Assembly (NCBI RefSeq): GCF_001633105.1
Contig: NZ_LUKZ01000033.1
Coordinates: forward strand, 65,850-100,724
Source: Acidovorax sp. GW101-3H11
GTDB lineage: Bacteria; Pseudomonadota; Gammaproteobacteria; Burkholderiales; Burkholderiaceae_C
Direction: 5' to 3'
Length of the DNA: 34,875 bases
Part shown: positions 8,216 through 15,989 of the stretch, one piece after another
How the letters are laid out: the number at the start of each line of letters is the position of its first letter
Numbering within the stretch: the first letter of the stretch is position 1
Position numbers and translations under genes: made by a program
The notes under the pieces: model-generated
Told to the model about the DNA's origin: nothing
The model's database searches: none
The model's input: the letters and a program-made list of their open reading frames with translations, nothing else

Positions 8216-9049
8216 ATGACCACCACGCTCGCCACACCTGCGCGCCGCATCGTCGATATCTCGATGCACCTTGAAAACGATGTTGTCTCTGACCCGCCGG
8301 GCCTGGGCCCGCGCATCCACTACATCGACCACCAGATGAGCTTTGCGGACCTGGCGCAGTTCTTCCCCGGCTTGAAGAAAGAAGACCTGCCCGATGGCGA
8401 ATCCTGGGCGGTGGAGGAGGTGCAGCTCAACACCCACAACGGCACGCACCTGGATGCGCCTTACCACTTTGCCTCCACCATGGACGGCGGGCAGCGCGCG
8501 CTGTCCATCGACGAGGTGGATTTGAACTGGTGCTTCCAACCCGGCGTGAAGCTGGACTTTCGGCACCTGCCCGACGGCTACGTGGTGCAGGCCGCCGATG
8601 TGGAGGCCGAACTCGCGCGCATAGCCCACACACTGCAGCCACTGGAGATCGTGGTGGTCAACACCCGCGCGGGCAGCGCCTATGGCACACCCGGCTATAC
8701 CCGTGCGGGCTGCGGCATGGGCTACGAGGCCACCATGTACCTGCTGGAGCGCGGCGTGCGCCTGACCGGCACCGATGCCTGGAGCTGGGATGCCCCCTTC
8801 GCCTACACCGCGCAGCGCTATGCCGAAAGCGGTGACGCATCGCTGATCTGGGAGGGCCACAAGGCCGGGCGCGACATTGGCTACTGCCACCTCGAAAAAC
8901 TGCACAACCTGGAGGCGCTGCCTGCCACCGGTTTTTATATTTCGTGCTTTCCCGTCAAGGTGCGCGGCGCCTCGGCGGGCTGGACGCGGGCCGTGGCCAT
9001 CTTCGACCCGGTGCTGCCGCTGCAGCAGGCGGCCGGAGTGGCGCCATGA
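8216..9049 (+). CDS. Cyclase-family metal-dependent hydrolase (kynurenine-formamidase-like)
   Basis: This 277-residue cytoplasmic protein belongs to the cyclase/bacterial kynurenine formamidase family. The metal-binding signature is intact: H74-N-G-T-H78-L-D80-A-P-Y-H84. Members hydrolyse amides (N-formylkynurenine, isatin) or act on cyclic compounds; several sit in aromatic-degradation operons. I chose the ATG at 8216, the first residue of conserved sequence; it has no strong ribosome-binding site, which fits translation following the Bug gene 34 bp upstream. Its stop overlaps the next start as ATGA (9046-9049), so it is translationally coupled to the fumarylacetoacetase-family gene. It is longer than the ~210-residue formamidases, so the substrate may differ. 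Confidence 0.85.
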   Translation: MTTTLATPARRIVDISMHLENDVVSDPPGLGPRIHYIDHQMSFADLAQFFPGLKKEDLPDGESWAVEEVQLNTHNGTHLDAPYHFASTMDGGQRALSIDEVDLNWCFQPGVKLDFRHLPDGYVVQAADVEAELARIAHTLQPLEIVVVNTRAGSAYGTPGYTRAGCGMGYEATMYLLERGVRLTGTDAWSWDAPFAYTAQRYAESGDASLIWEGHKAGRDIGYCHLEKLHNLEALPATGFYISCFPVKVRGASAGWTRAVAIFDPVLPLQQAAGVAP

Positions 9050-10089
9050 AACTCGCCACCTTGCGGAACGGCCAGCGCGATGGCCGCCTGGTGGTCGTGT
9101 CGGACGACGCGCGCCGCTGCATCGACGCCAGCCCCGTGGCCCCCACGCTGCTCGACGCCCTGGAGCGCTGGAGCGTGGTGGAGCCCGCTCTGCACGACCT
9201 GGCCCGCACCGTGAACGCGCCCGCCGCCCTGGGCGCCATGCCCTTTGATGCGCGCCAGTGTTTGGCACCGCTGCCACGCACCTGGCAATGGCTGGACGGC
9301 TCGGCCTTTCTGAACCACGGCCACCTCATGGAGCGCGCGTTCAAGGTGCCGCCGGTGGCCGACTTCGACACCATTCCACTCATGTACCAGGGCGCAGCCG
9401 ACGACTTTCTGGGCCCACACGACGATGTGCCCCTGCCGTCCGAAGCCGACCAGATCGACTTTGAGGGCGAGTTTGGCGTGGTGCTCAGCGAAACCCCCCT
9501 GGGCGTCACCGCCGAAGAGGCGCTGCAGCATGTGCGCCTCATCGTGCTCATCAACGACTGGAGCCTGCGCGCCTTCGGCCCGCGCGAGGCCAAAAGCGGC
9601 TTCGGCTTTGTGCAGGCCAAGCCGTCCACGGCGTTCGCGCCCATCGCCATCACGCCCGACGAACTGGGTGCAGCATGGAACGGCGGCCGCGTGCACCTGT
9701 GGCTGCAGACGCAGCGCAACGGCGAATGGTTTGGCCACCCGCACGGCGGCGCCATGCACTTTGACTTCGGCCAGCTCATCGCCCATGCAGCGCGCACGCG
9801 CACGCTGTCGGCGGGCACCCTGATTGGCTCGGGCACCGTGTCGAATGCGGATGTGGCCGTGGGCTCGTCCTGCATCGCCGAGCGCCGCATGGTCGAGGCG
9901 CTGGCCGACGGCGCGCCGCACACACCGTTTCTGCGCTTTGGCGAGCGGGTGCGCATGGTGGCGCTGGACGGGCAGGGCCAGCCCGCGCCGTTTGGCGTGA
10001 TCGACCAGATGGTGGTGCCGTGCTGCGCGGCGGGCCAGGGCCGGGTGACGATTGCGGATGCTACTGATTTGATAGCTTTTGGGGCATGA
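9046..10089 (+). CDS. Fumarylacetoacetate hydrolase family protein
   Basis: The 347-residue product has the FAH C-terminal catalytic fold. Metal ligands appear as E140 and E142 (FEGEFG) and D171 (NDWSLR). FAH-family enzymes cleave C-C bonds of beta-diketones or decarboxylate/hydrate ring-cleavage products; length and motifs fit the fumarylacetoacetate-hydrolase-like bacterial group. It overlaps the cyclase stop by 4 bp (ATGA). Together with the cyclase it suggests ring opening followed by C-C hydrolysis of an aromatic or cyclic acid. The last codons (TDLIAFGA) are encoded within a sequence similar to a repeat found at two other places, so the 3' end of the gene may have been remodelled. Confidence 0.88.
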   Translation: MKLATLRNGQRDGRLVVVSDDARRCIDASPVAPTLLDALERWSVVEPALHDLARTVNAPAALGAMPFDARQCLAPLPRTWQWLDGSAFLNHGHLMERAFKVPPVADFDTIPLMYQGAADDFLGPHDDVPLPSEADQIDFEGEFGVVLSETPLGVTAEEALQHVRLIVLINDWSLRAFGPREAKSGFGFVQAKPSTAFAPIAITPDELGAAWNGGRVHLWLQTQRNGEWFGHPHGGAMHFDFGQLIAHAARTRTLSAGTLIGSGTVSNADVAVGSSCIAERRMVEALADGAPHTPFLRFGERVRMVALDGQGQPAPFGVIDQMVVPCCAAGQGRVTIADATDLIAFGA

Positions 10090-10451
10090 TGGTCGCGCGG
10101 TAGAGGCCAAAAAACCTTGAATTTTTCTCTCTCCAGTTCATCCGGCCTTACCTTGGGTCGGGTCGGGTCGGGGCGGCCGCCCCTGCTTCCACGGCCCGCA
10201 GCGCCGGGTCTTTCTCCCTCTCCCCCCGCGGGAGAGGGTTGGGGAGAGGGGGTTGGTCGCTCTGGGGCCCCGCGCCTCCCCTCTCCCCCGGCAACTCCCA
10301 CCAGGGGCGAGGGGTCACGCCAAGCCAGCTTCAGCCACACGGCCCCGGGGTGTTTTCACCGGTTGACCAGCCGCTGGGCGGCGCCTATTCTGGCTGGCAG
10401 GGGGTCGGTGATGCCCCGCATACCAACAAACTCCCCCACCTTCCTCGCGCC
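10090..10451. other. Intergenic region with G-quadruplex motif and GAGAGGG repeat
   Basis: This 362 bp stretch between the FAH gene and the adenylate cyclase gene holds no convincing gene. It contains a four-tract G run, GGGTCGGGTCGGGTCGGGG (10155-10173), which is a textbook G-quadruplex sequence. It also holds an imperfect inverted CCCTCTCCCC / GGGGAGAGGG repeat at about 10214-10314. No T-tailed terminator is visible. Confidence 0.6.
10214..10314. repeat. CCCTCTCC/GGAGAGGG inverted repeat, copy 1
   Basis: Arms rich in CTCCCTCTCCCCCCGCGGGA and CCCCTCTCCCCCGGCAAC flank a core with GGGAGAGGGTTGGGGAGAGG. The core matches 16953-16979 at about 25 of 27 positions. It is an interspersed, hairpin-forming intergenic element. 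Confidence 0.75.
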
Positions 10452-11534
10452 ATGCACAAAGAATTCCACCACGACGCCGTGCGCCGCCTACAGTCGCTGA
10501 TCGAGCGCGAGACCGGTACGACCCTTTCAGACGCGGCGCAGGCCGAGATGGCCAGCATCCTGCACGGCATGCAAAGCCCCGATGGCGGTGCCAGCGAGGG
10601 CCTGGACGTGGTGCCGCGCGAGGTCACCATCCTGCTGGCCGACCTGCGCGGGTTCACCGCGCTGTCGGGCTCGCAGCCCGCAGCCGTGGTCATTGCGGCG
10701 CTCAACCGCTGCCTGGCGCGGCTGTCCGAAGTGGTGTTCAAGTACCAGGGCAGCATCGACAAGTTCATGGGCGACTCGATCATGGTGCTGTTCGGCGCCC
10801 CCGTGGCGCGCGACGATGATGTGGACCGCGCGCTGCTCTGCGCGGTAGAGATGCAGATCGCCATGCGCGAGCTGAACCTGGCGCACCTGCGCGAGCGGCT
10901 GCCCGAGGTGTTCCTGGGCATTGGCGTGAACACGGGCACGGTGATGGCGGGGCGTTTTGGCTCGGACGTGTACTCCGAATACACCGTGATCGGCGAGGCC
11001 GTCAACCTGGCCTCGCGCATCGAGGCGCTGAGCCTGCGCGGCCAGGTGCTCATCAGCGACACGACGTACCAGCGCTGCTGGGGGCTGGTGTCGGCATCGG
11101 CGCCCATGCAGGTCTACGTCAAGGGCCGCACGCAGCCCGTGAGCCTGCGCGAGCTGATCGCCATCCCCTCGCAAAAGCTCAAGGTGCCGCGCCAGGAGTT
11201 CCGCCGCAGCCACCGCGTGGATGCGCGCCTGCCCTGCCTGTGCCAGCGCATGCAGGACAAGATCGTGGTGCCCCACATCGTGCACGGTGCCATCCGCGAC
11301 ATCGGCTACCACGGCCTGCTGGTGGAGCTGATCGAGCCGCTGGAGCCGCACAGCGAGATCAAGCTGGAGTTTGAGCTGCCGCTGGTGGACTACCGCGTGG
11401 CCGATGTGTATGCGCGCGTCATCACACTCAAGCCAGAGGGCGACGAATGGGTGGCAGGGCTGGAGTTCACCTCCATCAGCGCCGAGTGCCACGCCAAGGT
11501 GCAGATGTTTGTGCAGCTCTTGGTAGCGCACTGA
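10452..11534 (+). CDS. Class III adenylate cyclase fused to a PilZ domain
   Basis: This 360-residue soluble protein has two domains. Residues ~55-240 are a class III nucleotide cyclase with metal-binding D64 (ADLRGF) and D108 (KFMGDSI). Purine-selecting K104 and T178 (EYTVIG) point to ATP, and the transition-state residues N185 and R189 are present. Residues ~250-355 look like PilZ, the c-di-GMP receptor, with R251-xxx-R255 and D283-I-G-Y-H-G288. The second motif normally reads D/N-x-S-x-x-G, so the serine is glycine here. No transmembrane or HAMP segment precedes the cyclase, so PilZ may be its regulator. The start ATG has no clear ribosome-binding site. It converges on the HAD gene. Confidence 0.85.
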   Translation: MHKEFHHDAVRRLQSLIERETGTTLSDAAQAEMASILHGMQSPDGGASEGLDVVPREVTILLADLRGFTALSGSQPAAVVIAALNRCLARLSEVVFKYQGSIDKFMGDSIMVLFGAPVARDDDVDRALLCAVEMQIAMRELNLAHLRERLPEVFLGIGVNTGTVMAGRFGSDVYSEYTVIGEAVNLASRIEALSLRGQVLISDTTYQRCWGLVSASAPMQVYVKGRTQPVSLRELIAIPSQKLKVPRQEFRRSHRVDARLPCLCQRMQDKIVVPHIVHGAIRDIGYHGLLVELIEPLEPHSEIKLEFELPLVDYRVADVYARVITLKPEGDEWVAGLEFTSISAECHAKVQMFVQLLVAH

Positions 11535-11562
11535 CCGGCGCGGGTGCGCCCCCGGCGCACAT

Positions 11563-12291
11563 TCAGCAGCCCAGCATTTGTGCCAGATCGTTCAGGTCTG
11601 TGGCGTGCAGATCGTTGCCCGGCTGTGGCGTGCCGTCCTTGGGCCGGGCGGCGCCCAGCTCCAGGGGGCGCTCGATGTAGGCGGTGCGCAGGCCGCAGGC
11701 CCGCGCGGCGGCCAGGTCGTCATGGTGGGTGGCCACCAGCGCCACCTGCTCGGGCGGCACATCAAACACACGGGCCACACCCAGGTAGGTGTCGGGGTGG
11801 GGCTTGTAGGCCTTGAAGACCTCGGCGCTCAGCACACAGTCCCACGGCAGGCCGGCGTGCTTGGCCATGTTGGTCAGCAGGCCGATGTTGCCGTTCGACA
11901 GCGAGGTGATGGTGAAGCGTTTTTTCAGCCGCGTCAGGCCTTCGACACTGTCGGGCCAGGCATGGAGCCGGTGCCACACGCGGTTGAGGTGGCGGCGCTC
12001 GGCCTCGGGCAGGTGCGCCAGGCCAAAGCGCGGCAGGATCTCGTCGAGGATGCTGCGGTGCAGGTCGTCCACCAGCGTCCAGCCCCGTTCGCCCCGCATC
12101 ACCTGCGCCATGGCAGGCTGGTAGCCCGCGCGCCAGGCCAGCGCAAACGCATCGCCATCCACCGCCGGGTACAGCGCCTGCATCTCGCGCACGATGCTGC
12201 CGTGCCAGTCCACCACGGTGCCAAAGATGTCGAAGGCCAGCACCTGGACGGTGCTGGCAATGGTGTCTGCGGTGCTCGGGGTGGTGTGCAT
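11563..12291 (-). CDS. HAD-superfamily hydrolase, haloacid dehalogenase type II-like
   Basis: The 242-residue product has all HAD motifs: nucleophile D21 (FDIFGTVVDW), S132-N133-G (motif II), K163 (AYKPHPD) and D191-D192 (motif IV). The helical cap and length match the L-2-haloacid dehalogenase subfamily, which removes halide from 2-haloalkanoates by an aspartyl-ester mechanism. Many relatives are phosphatases instead, and the fourth motif HHDDLAAA departs from the dehalogenase pattern SSNxxD. So the substrate is uncertain. AAGGA lies eight bases before the ATG at 12291. The gene is divergent from the MFS exporter and convergent with the cyclase-PilZ gene, 28 bp between stops. Confidence 0.8.
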   Translation of the reverse strand: MHTTPSTADTIASTVQVLAFDIFGTVVDWHGSIVREMQALYPAVDGDAFALAWRAGYQPAMAQVMRGERGWTLVDDLHRSILDEILPRFGLAHLPEAERRHLNRVWHRLHAWPDSVEGLTRLKKRFTITSLSNGNIGLLTNMAKHAGLPWDCVLSAEVFKAYKPHPDTYLGVARVFDVPPEQVALVATHHDDLAAARACGLRTAYIERPLELGAARPKDGTPQPGNDLHATDLNDLAQMLGC

Positions 12292-12544
12292 TGGCCGTCC
12301 TTGCAAAAAAGGGGAGGGGGCGGGTAGGGGTGTCAGCCTAGCAGCCCTGGCGATGGGCGGTTTCCCCAGGCGACGCATGCCCCCGCACCTGCAAGGCCGC
12401 GCGGGGCATGTTATGGTTACCGAATTCGGGTTTACCCCTGTAACTGCGTTTCTTCTTCGGGCCCGTTCCCGCCCCAAATTCTGTTTGTTTCTTGCGCTGC
12501 GCCGCCATCTGCCGGGGCCGCTTGCCCCTGTTGTTGCCCTTGCC

Positions 12545-13768
12545 ATGACTGCGCCTCTTCCCTCCACGACCATCGATTCCACCCCCACCGACGACCGCAC
12601 CCTGGTGCGCGCCGTGCTGGCCCTGGGGGTGGGCGGCTTCTCCATCGGCACGGGCGAGTTCGTCATCATGGGCCTGCTGCCCGAGGTAGCGCGCGACATT
12701 GGCGTGAGCATTCCGCAGGCGGGCCACGTCATCAGCGCCTATGCCCTGGGCGTGGTGGTGGGCGCACCCGTGCTGGCCGTGCTGTGCGCCCACTGGGGGC
12801 GGCGCGCGCTTCTCATGGCGCTGATGGTGGTGTATGCGCTGGGCAATTTCGCATCGGCGCTGGCGCCGGGCTATGGCTCGCTCACCGCCATGCGGCTGTT
12901 TACCGGCCTGCCACACGGCACTTACTTTGGTGTGGCCGCACTGGTGGCGGCTGCACTGGCGCCCCCCGGCCGCCGGGCACGCGCCGTGGGCTGGGTCATG
13001 CTGGGGCTGACCACCGCCACGCTGGTGGGCGTGCCCATAGCCGCTGCGTTGGGCGAGGCGTTTGGCTGGCGCGCGGCCTTTGTGTTTGTCGGGCTCATTG
13101 CCGTGGCCGCCGTCGTCATGGTGCGCCTGTGGGTGCCCGCCATGCCCGCATCGCACGGCGCCAGCCCGCTGCGTGAGTTGGGCGCGCTGGCGCGCAAGCA
13201 GGTGTGGTTCACATTGGGCATTGGCGCCATCGGCTTTGGCGGCATGTTTGCGGTGTTCAGCTACATCAAGCCCACCTTGCTGGAGGTGGCAGGCATGCCA
13301 CCCGCACTCATGCCCTTTGTGCTGTCGCTGTTTGGCCTGGGCATGGTGGCGGGCAACATCGTCGGCTCGCGCATGGCCGACAAGGCGCTCATGCCCGCCA
13401 TCGGCAAGGTGCTGCTGTGGTCCATCGTGGTCATGGCGCTGTTTGTGCCCGCCGCGCACCACCCTGCCAGCGCCGCAATGGCCACGTTCCTTTTGGGCAC
13501 CGTGGTGGCCATCGGCCCCGCGCTGCAGATCCGCCTGATGGACGTGGCGGGCGACGCGCAGACCCTGGCCGCTGCACTCAACCACTCGGCCTTCAACGCT
13601 GCCAACGCATTGGGCGCATGGCTGGGCGGCGTGGCCATTTCGGCGGGCCTGGGCTGGACGTCTACCGGGTGGGTGGGCGTGGTGCTGGGCCTGGGGGGCG
13701 TGGCTATCTTTGCGTGGTCGTGGGGCAGCGAAAAGGCCACGGCGGCACGCGCCTCTGCCGCTGCATAA
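12545..13768 (+). CDS. MFS drug/metabolite exporter (DHA1, AraJ/NepI-like)
   Basis: The 407-residue inner-membrane protein has twelve predicted hydrophobic helices. The N-terminal pattern is GVGGFSIGTGEFVIMGLLPE, which is typical of the DHA1 drug:H+ antiporters related to AraJ, YdhP and the purine nucleoside exporter NepI. The loop 2-3 motif appears as CAHWGRRALL. The start is placed at 12545 because the frame upstream is Arg-rich and lacks the family pattern; no strong ribosome-binding site precedes it. It stands alone, divergent from the HAD gene. The exported compound cannot be predicted. A weak hairpin without a T run follows at 13783-13802. Confidence 0.85.
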   Translation: MTAPLPSTTIDSTPTDDRTLVRAVLALGVGGFSIGTGEFVIMGLLPEVARDIGVSIPQAGHVISAYALGVVVGAPVLAVLCAHWGRRALLMALMVVYALGNFASALAPGYGSLTAMRLFTGLPHGTYFGVAALVAAALAPPGRRARAVGWVMLGLTTATLVGVPIAAALGEAFGWRAAFVFVGLIAVAAVVMVRLWVPAMPASHGASPLRELGALARKQVWFTLGIGAIGFGGMFAVFSYIKPTLLEVAGMPPALMPFVLSLFGLGMVAGNIVGSRMADKALMPAIGKVLLWSIVVMALFVPAAHHPASAAMATFLLGTVVAIGPALQIRLMDVAGDAQTLAAALNHSAFNAANALGAWLGGVAISAGLGWTSTGWVGVVLGLGGVAIFAWSWGSEKATAARASAAA

Positions 13769-13782
13769 CGTCAACCACGGGC

Positions 13783-13802
13783 CGGCCGCCGCGTAGCGGC
13801 CG
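13783..13802. terminator. Weak hairpin after the MFS gene
   Basis: CGGCCGC (13783-13789) pairs perfectly with GCGGCCG (13796-13802) around a 6 base loop, 15 bp after the MFS stop. No T run follows, so intrinsic termination is doubtful. Confidence 0.3.
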
Positions 13803-13928
13803 TGCGACAGCCGCGCGCAAAGTGGCTGGCTGGTGCGCCCGGTTGTGCGTTACATTGGCTGCGGGCCGGCCTTTCTGCCAGCCACGTCGCTCGGACGGTT
13901 CCGGGCGCTTACGTGAAAGTCACACCGC

Positions 13929-15155
13929 ATGTCTGCATCGCAGGGCAAGCGCCGTTTTGCGCGCATCGATCGCCTCCCTCCCTACGTCTTCAACATCACG
14001 GCCGAGCTCAAGCTCGCCGCCCGCCGCCGGGGCGAAGACATCATCGACATGAGCATGGGCAACCCCGACGGGGCCACACCACCGCACATCGTCGCCAAGC
14101 TCACCGAAGTGGCCCAGCGGCCCGACACCCACGGCTACAGCGCCAGCAAAGGCATCCCGCGCCTGCGCCGCGCCATCAGCCACTGGTACAAAGACCGCTA
14201 CGCGGTGGACATCCACCCCGACACCGAGGCCATCGTCACCATCGGCTCCAAGGAAGGCCTGGCCCACCTCATGCTGGCCACGCTGGACCGGGGCGACACC
14301 GTGCTGGTGCCCGACCCCAGCTACCCCATCCACATCTACGGCGCGGTGATTGCTGGCGCTGACATCCGGAGCGTGCCCGTGGCACCCGATGTGGACTTTT
14401 TTGCCGAACTGGAAAAGGCCATCCGGGGCAGCTACCCCAAGCCCAAGATGATGATCTTTGGCTTCCCGAGCAACCCGACCGCGCAGTGCGTGGAGCTGTC
14501 GTTCTTCGAGCGCGTGATCGCCCTGGCCAAGAAGCACGACATTCTGGTGGTGCACGACCTAGCCTACGCCGACATCGTGTACGACGGCTACCGCGCCCCC
14601 AGCATCATGGAAGTGCCCGGCGCCAAGGATGTGGCGGTGGAGTTTTTCACCCTGAGCAAAAGCTACAACATGGCCGGCTGGCGCGTGGGCTTCATGGTGG
14701 GCAACCCCGACCTGGTGGCCGCGCTCGCCCGCATCAAGAGCTACCACGACTACGGCACCTTCACGCCTCTGCAGGTGGCTGCCATTGCTGCGCTGGAGGG
14801 CGACCAGCAGTGCGTGAAAGACATCGCCGCCCAGTACCAGCGCCGCCGCGACGTGCTCTACAAGGGCCTCACCGAAGCGGGCTGGGCCGTGGACTGCCCC
14901 AAGGCCAGCATGTACATCTGGGCCCGCATCCCCGAGCCGTATCGCGCACTGGGCTCGCTGGAGTTTGCGCGGCAACTGCTGGACAAAGCCAAGGTGTGTG
15001 TGTCGCCGGGCATCGGGTTTGGCGACCAGGGGGATGAGTACGTGCGCTTTGCGTTGATCGAGAACGAGGCGCGGATTCGGCAGGCGGTGCGGGGGATTCG
15101 CGCCATGTTCAAGGCGGATGGGTTGTTGAAGGTGCCAACGGTGGCGTCAGCTTGA
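13929..15155 (+). CDS. alaC: Alanine transaminase AlaC (class I/II aminotransferase)
   Basis: The 408-residue protein is a fold-type I PLP enzyme. The PLP lysine is K244 in [15 protein letters not shown], and D210-L-A-Y213 forms the cofactor-binding aspartate/tyrosine pair. The N-terminal [14 protein letters not shown] and [14 protein letters not shown] segments match the AlaC group, which interconverts pyruvate and alanine with glutamate as partner. In many proteobacteria this gene precedes homoserine dehydrogenase (hom); here it does not, and a lower-GC patch follows. A hairpin at 15244-15279 probably ends its transcript. It is monocistronic as far as visible. Confidence 0.9.
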   Translation: MSASQGKRRFARIDRLPPYVFNITAELKLAARRRGEDIIDMSMGNPDGATPPHIVAKLTEVAQRPDTHGYSASKGIPRLRRAISHWYKDRYAVDIHPDTEAIVTIGSKEGLAHLMLATLDRGDTVLVPDPSYPIHIYGAVIAGADIRSVPVAPDVDFFAELEKAIRGSYPKPKMMIFGFPSNPTAQCVELSFFERVIALAKKHDILVVHDLAYADIVYDGYRAPSIMEVPGAKDVAVEFFTLSKSYNMAGWRVGFMVGNPDLVAALARIKSYHDYGTFTPLQVAAIAALEGDQQCVKDIAAQYQRRRDVLYKGLTEAGWAVDCPKASMYIWARIPEPYRALGSLEFARQLLDKAKVCVSPGIGFGDQGDEYVRFALIENEARIRQAVRGIRAMFKADGLLKVPTVASA

Positions 15156-15245
15156 ACTAGCTCGGCCAGCCGGACTTCGATCAAACTAAAAGCAGATTCC
15201 GAAAGGTTGGCTTTGAATCGTGCCACCGTTGAATCTAGGAAAAGC

Positions 15246-15286
15246 CAGCTGCTCAATGCCTCTTTTGAGCGGCTGGTTCTCTATTT
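15246..15286 (+). terminator. Probable terminator after alaC
   Basis: CCAGCTGCTCA (15246-15256) pairs with TGAGCGGCTGG (15267-15277), with one G-T wobble, around a 10 base loop. Two more pairs extend the base of the stem. TTCTCTATTT follows. It lies 90 bp after the alaC stop. Confidence 0.55.
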
Positions 15287-15316
15287 GGCCCGGGCCACAT
15301 TCATGAGAATCGTTGC

Positions 15317-15694
15317 ATGACATACGACAAGAACCTTTCACCGGTGGGCTGGTATTTGGTTTCTTACCTGCTGCGCTTCGTGGAGTTGAATGACGACAGG
15401 AAAGACGATGATGAAGCTCGATTCCTGTCTTGGGAAAACACCGTTCTTGTACGTGCGTCGAACCTCGATGAAGCCTATCAAAAGGGTCTGTCGGTTGCTC
15501 GCGAGAACTCGAAACCCTACAAGGGTGGGTCCGAAGGTGTACCTGTTCAATGGAAGTTGGTAGGTGTCACCGATGTCCTGCCTATCTACGAAGAGCTGAG
15601 AGATGGGGCGGAAATCATGTGGACTGAGCGTGCCCCTCGAAAGCTCAAGAACCTCAAACAGATGGTCAGGCAGAAGGGGGATTTTCGGCAGTAG
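15317..15694 (+). CDS. DUF4288-like hypothetical protein
   Basis: The 125-residue acidic protein begins with a WYLVSYLLRF segment. It continues with a strand-helix pattern (ENTVLVRASNLDEAYQKGLS) and WKLVGVTDVLPIYEELRDGAEI, which matches my memory of the DUF4288 family. No function is known for that family. It has no signal peptide or membrane segment. Its base composition is near 50% GC with many A/T-ending codons, clearly lower than the flanking genes, which suggests recent acquisition. The ATG at 15317 has no good ribosome-binding site. It converges on a small membrane protein gene 44 bp away with similar composition. Confidence 0.65.
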   Translation: MTYDKNLSPVGWYLVSYLLRFVELNDDRKDDDEARFLSWENTVLVRASNLDEAYQKGLSVARENSKPYKGGSEGVPVQWKLVGVTDVLPIYEELRDGAEIMWTERAPRKLKNLKQMVRQKGDFRQ

Positions 15695-15738
15695 TTGCCA
15701 ATCCCGGCGCGGAGGCGGGAAATCATCGGCTGTCGAAA

Positions 15739-15930
15739 TCAATCCCTGGGGATGCTTTCCCAAATCAACCCTGCGCCAAAGCTGAATATCACCAGCAACA
15801 CGCCGTACCACCCGGTGAACCAACTGATGTTGGTAGCCAATAAGACAGCTGAAATCAGCGCTATAAGCACCGCGAGTCCAATGCGCCAGTGAAGCGCCAA
15901 CATCGTGATGAGTTCAAAAAAGGCGTCCAT
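15739..15930 (-). CDS. Small two-helix membrane protein
   Basis: This 63-residue protein has two hydrophobic segments (about residues 15-35 and 40-57), separated by NISWFTGWYG. GAAGGG lies six bases before the ATG at 15930, which is why I prefer this start over an upstream one at 16002 inside the ureD end. I do not recognise the family. It shares the lower GC of the neighbouring DUF4288-like gene and could be part of the same inserted segment. It follows ureD on the same strand by 59 bp, in the place where ureA would normally be. Confidence 0.55.
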   Translation of the reverse strand: MDAFFELITMLALHWRIGLAVLIALISAVLLATNISWFTGWYGVLLVIFSFGAGLIWESIPRD

Positions 15931-15989
15931 ACAACCCTTCAATTCAACCGGATTGTCGTCGGCCACATGCGCCGCCTCACGCGGCCCAC

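Noticed and set aside
11545-11559. TGCGCC-CCC-GGCGCA hairpin between the cyclase-PilZ and HAD genes
   Set aside because: Only 6 bp with a 3 base loop and no T run on either side; it may be chance in GC-rich DNA.
12414-12544. Earlier in-frame start for the MFS gene at the ATG near 12414
   Set aside because: The added residues are Arg/Pro-rich and precede the conserved first membrane helix; they look like leader sequence.
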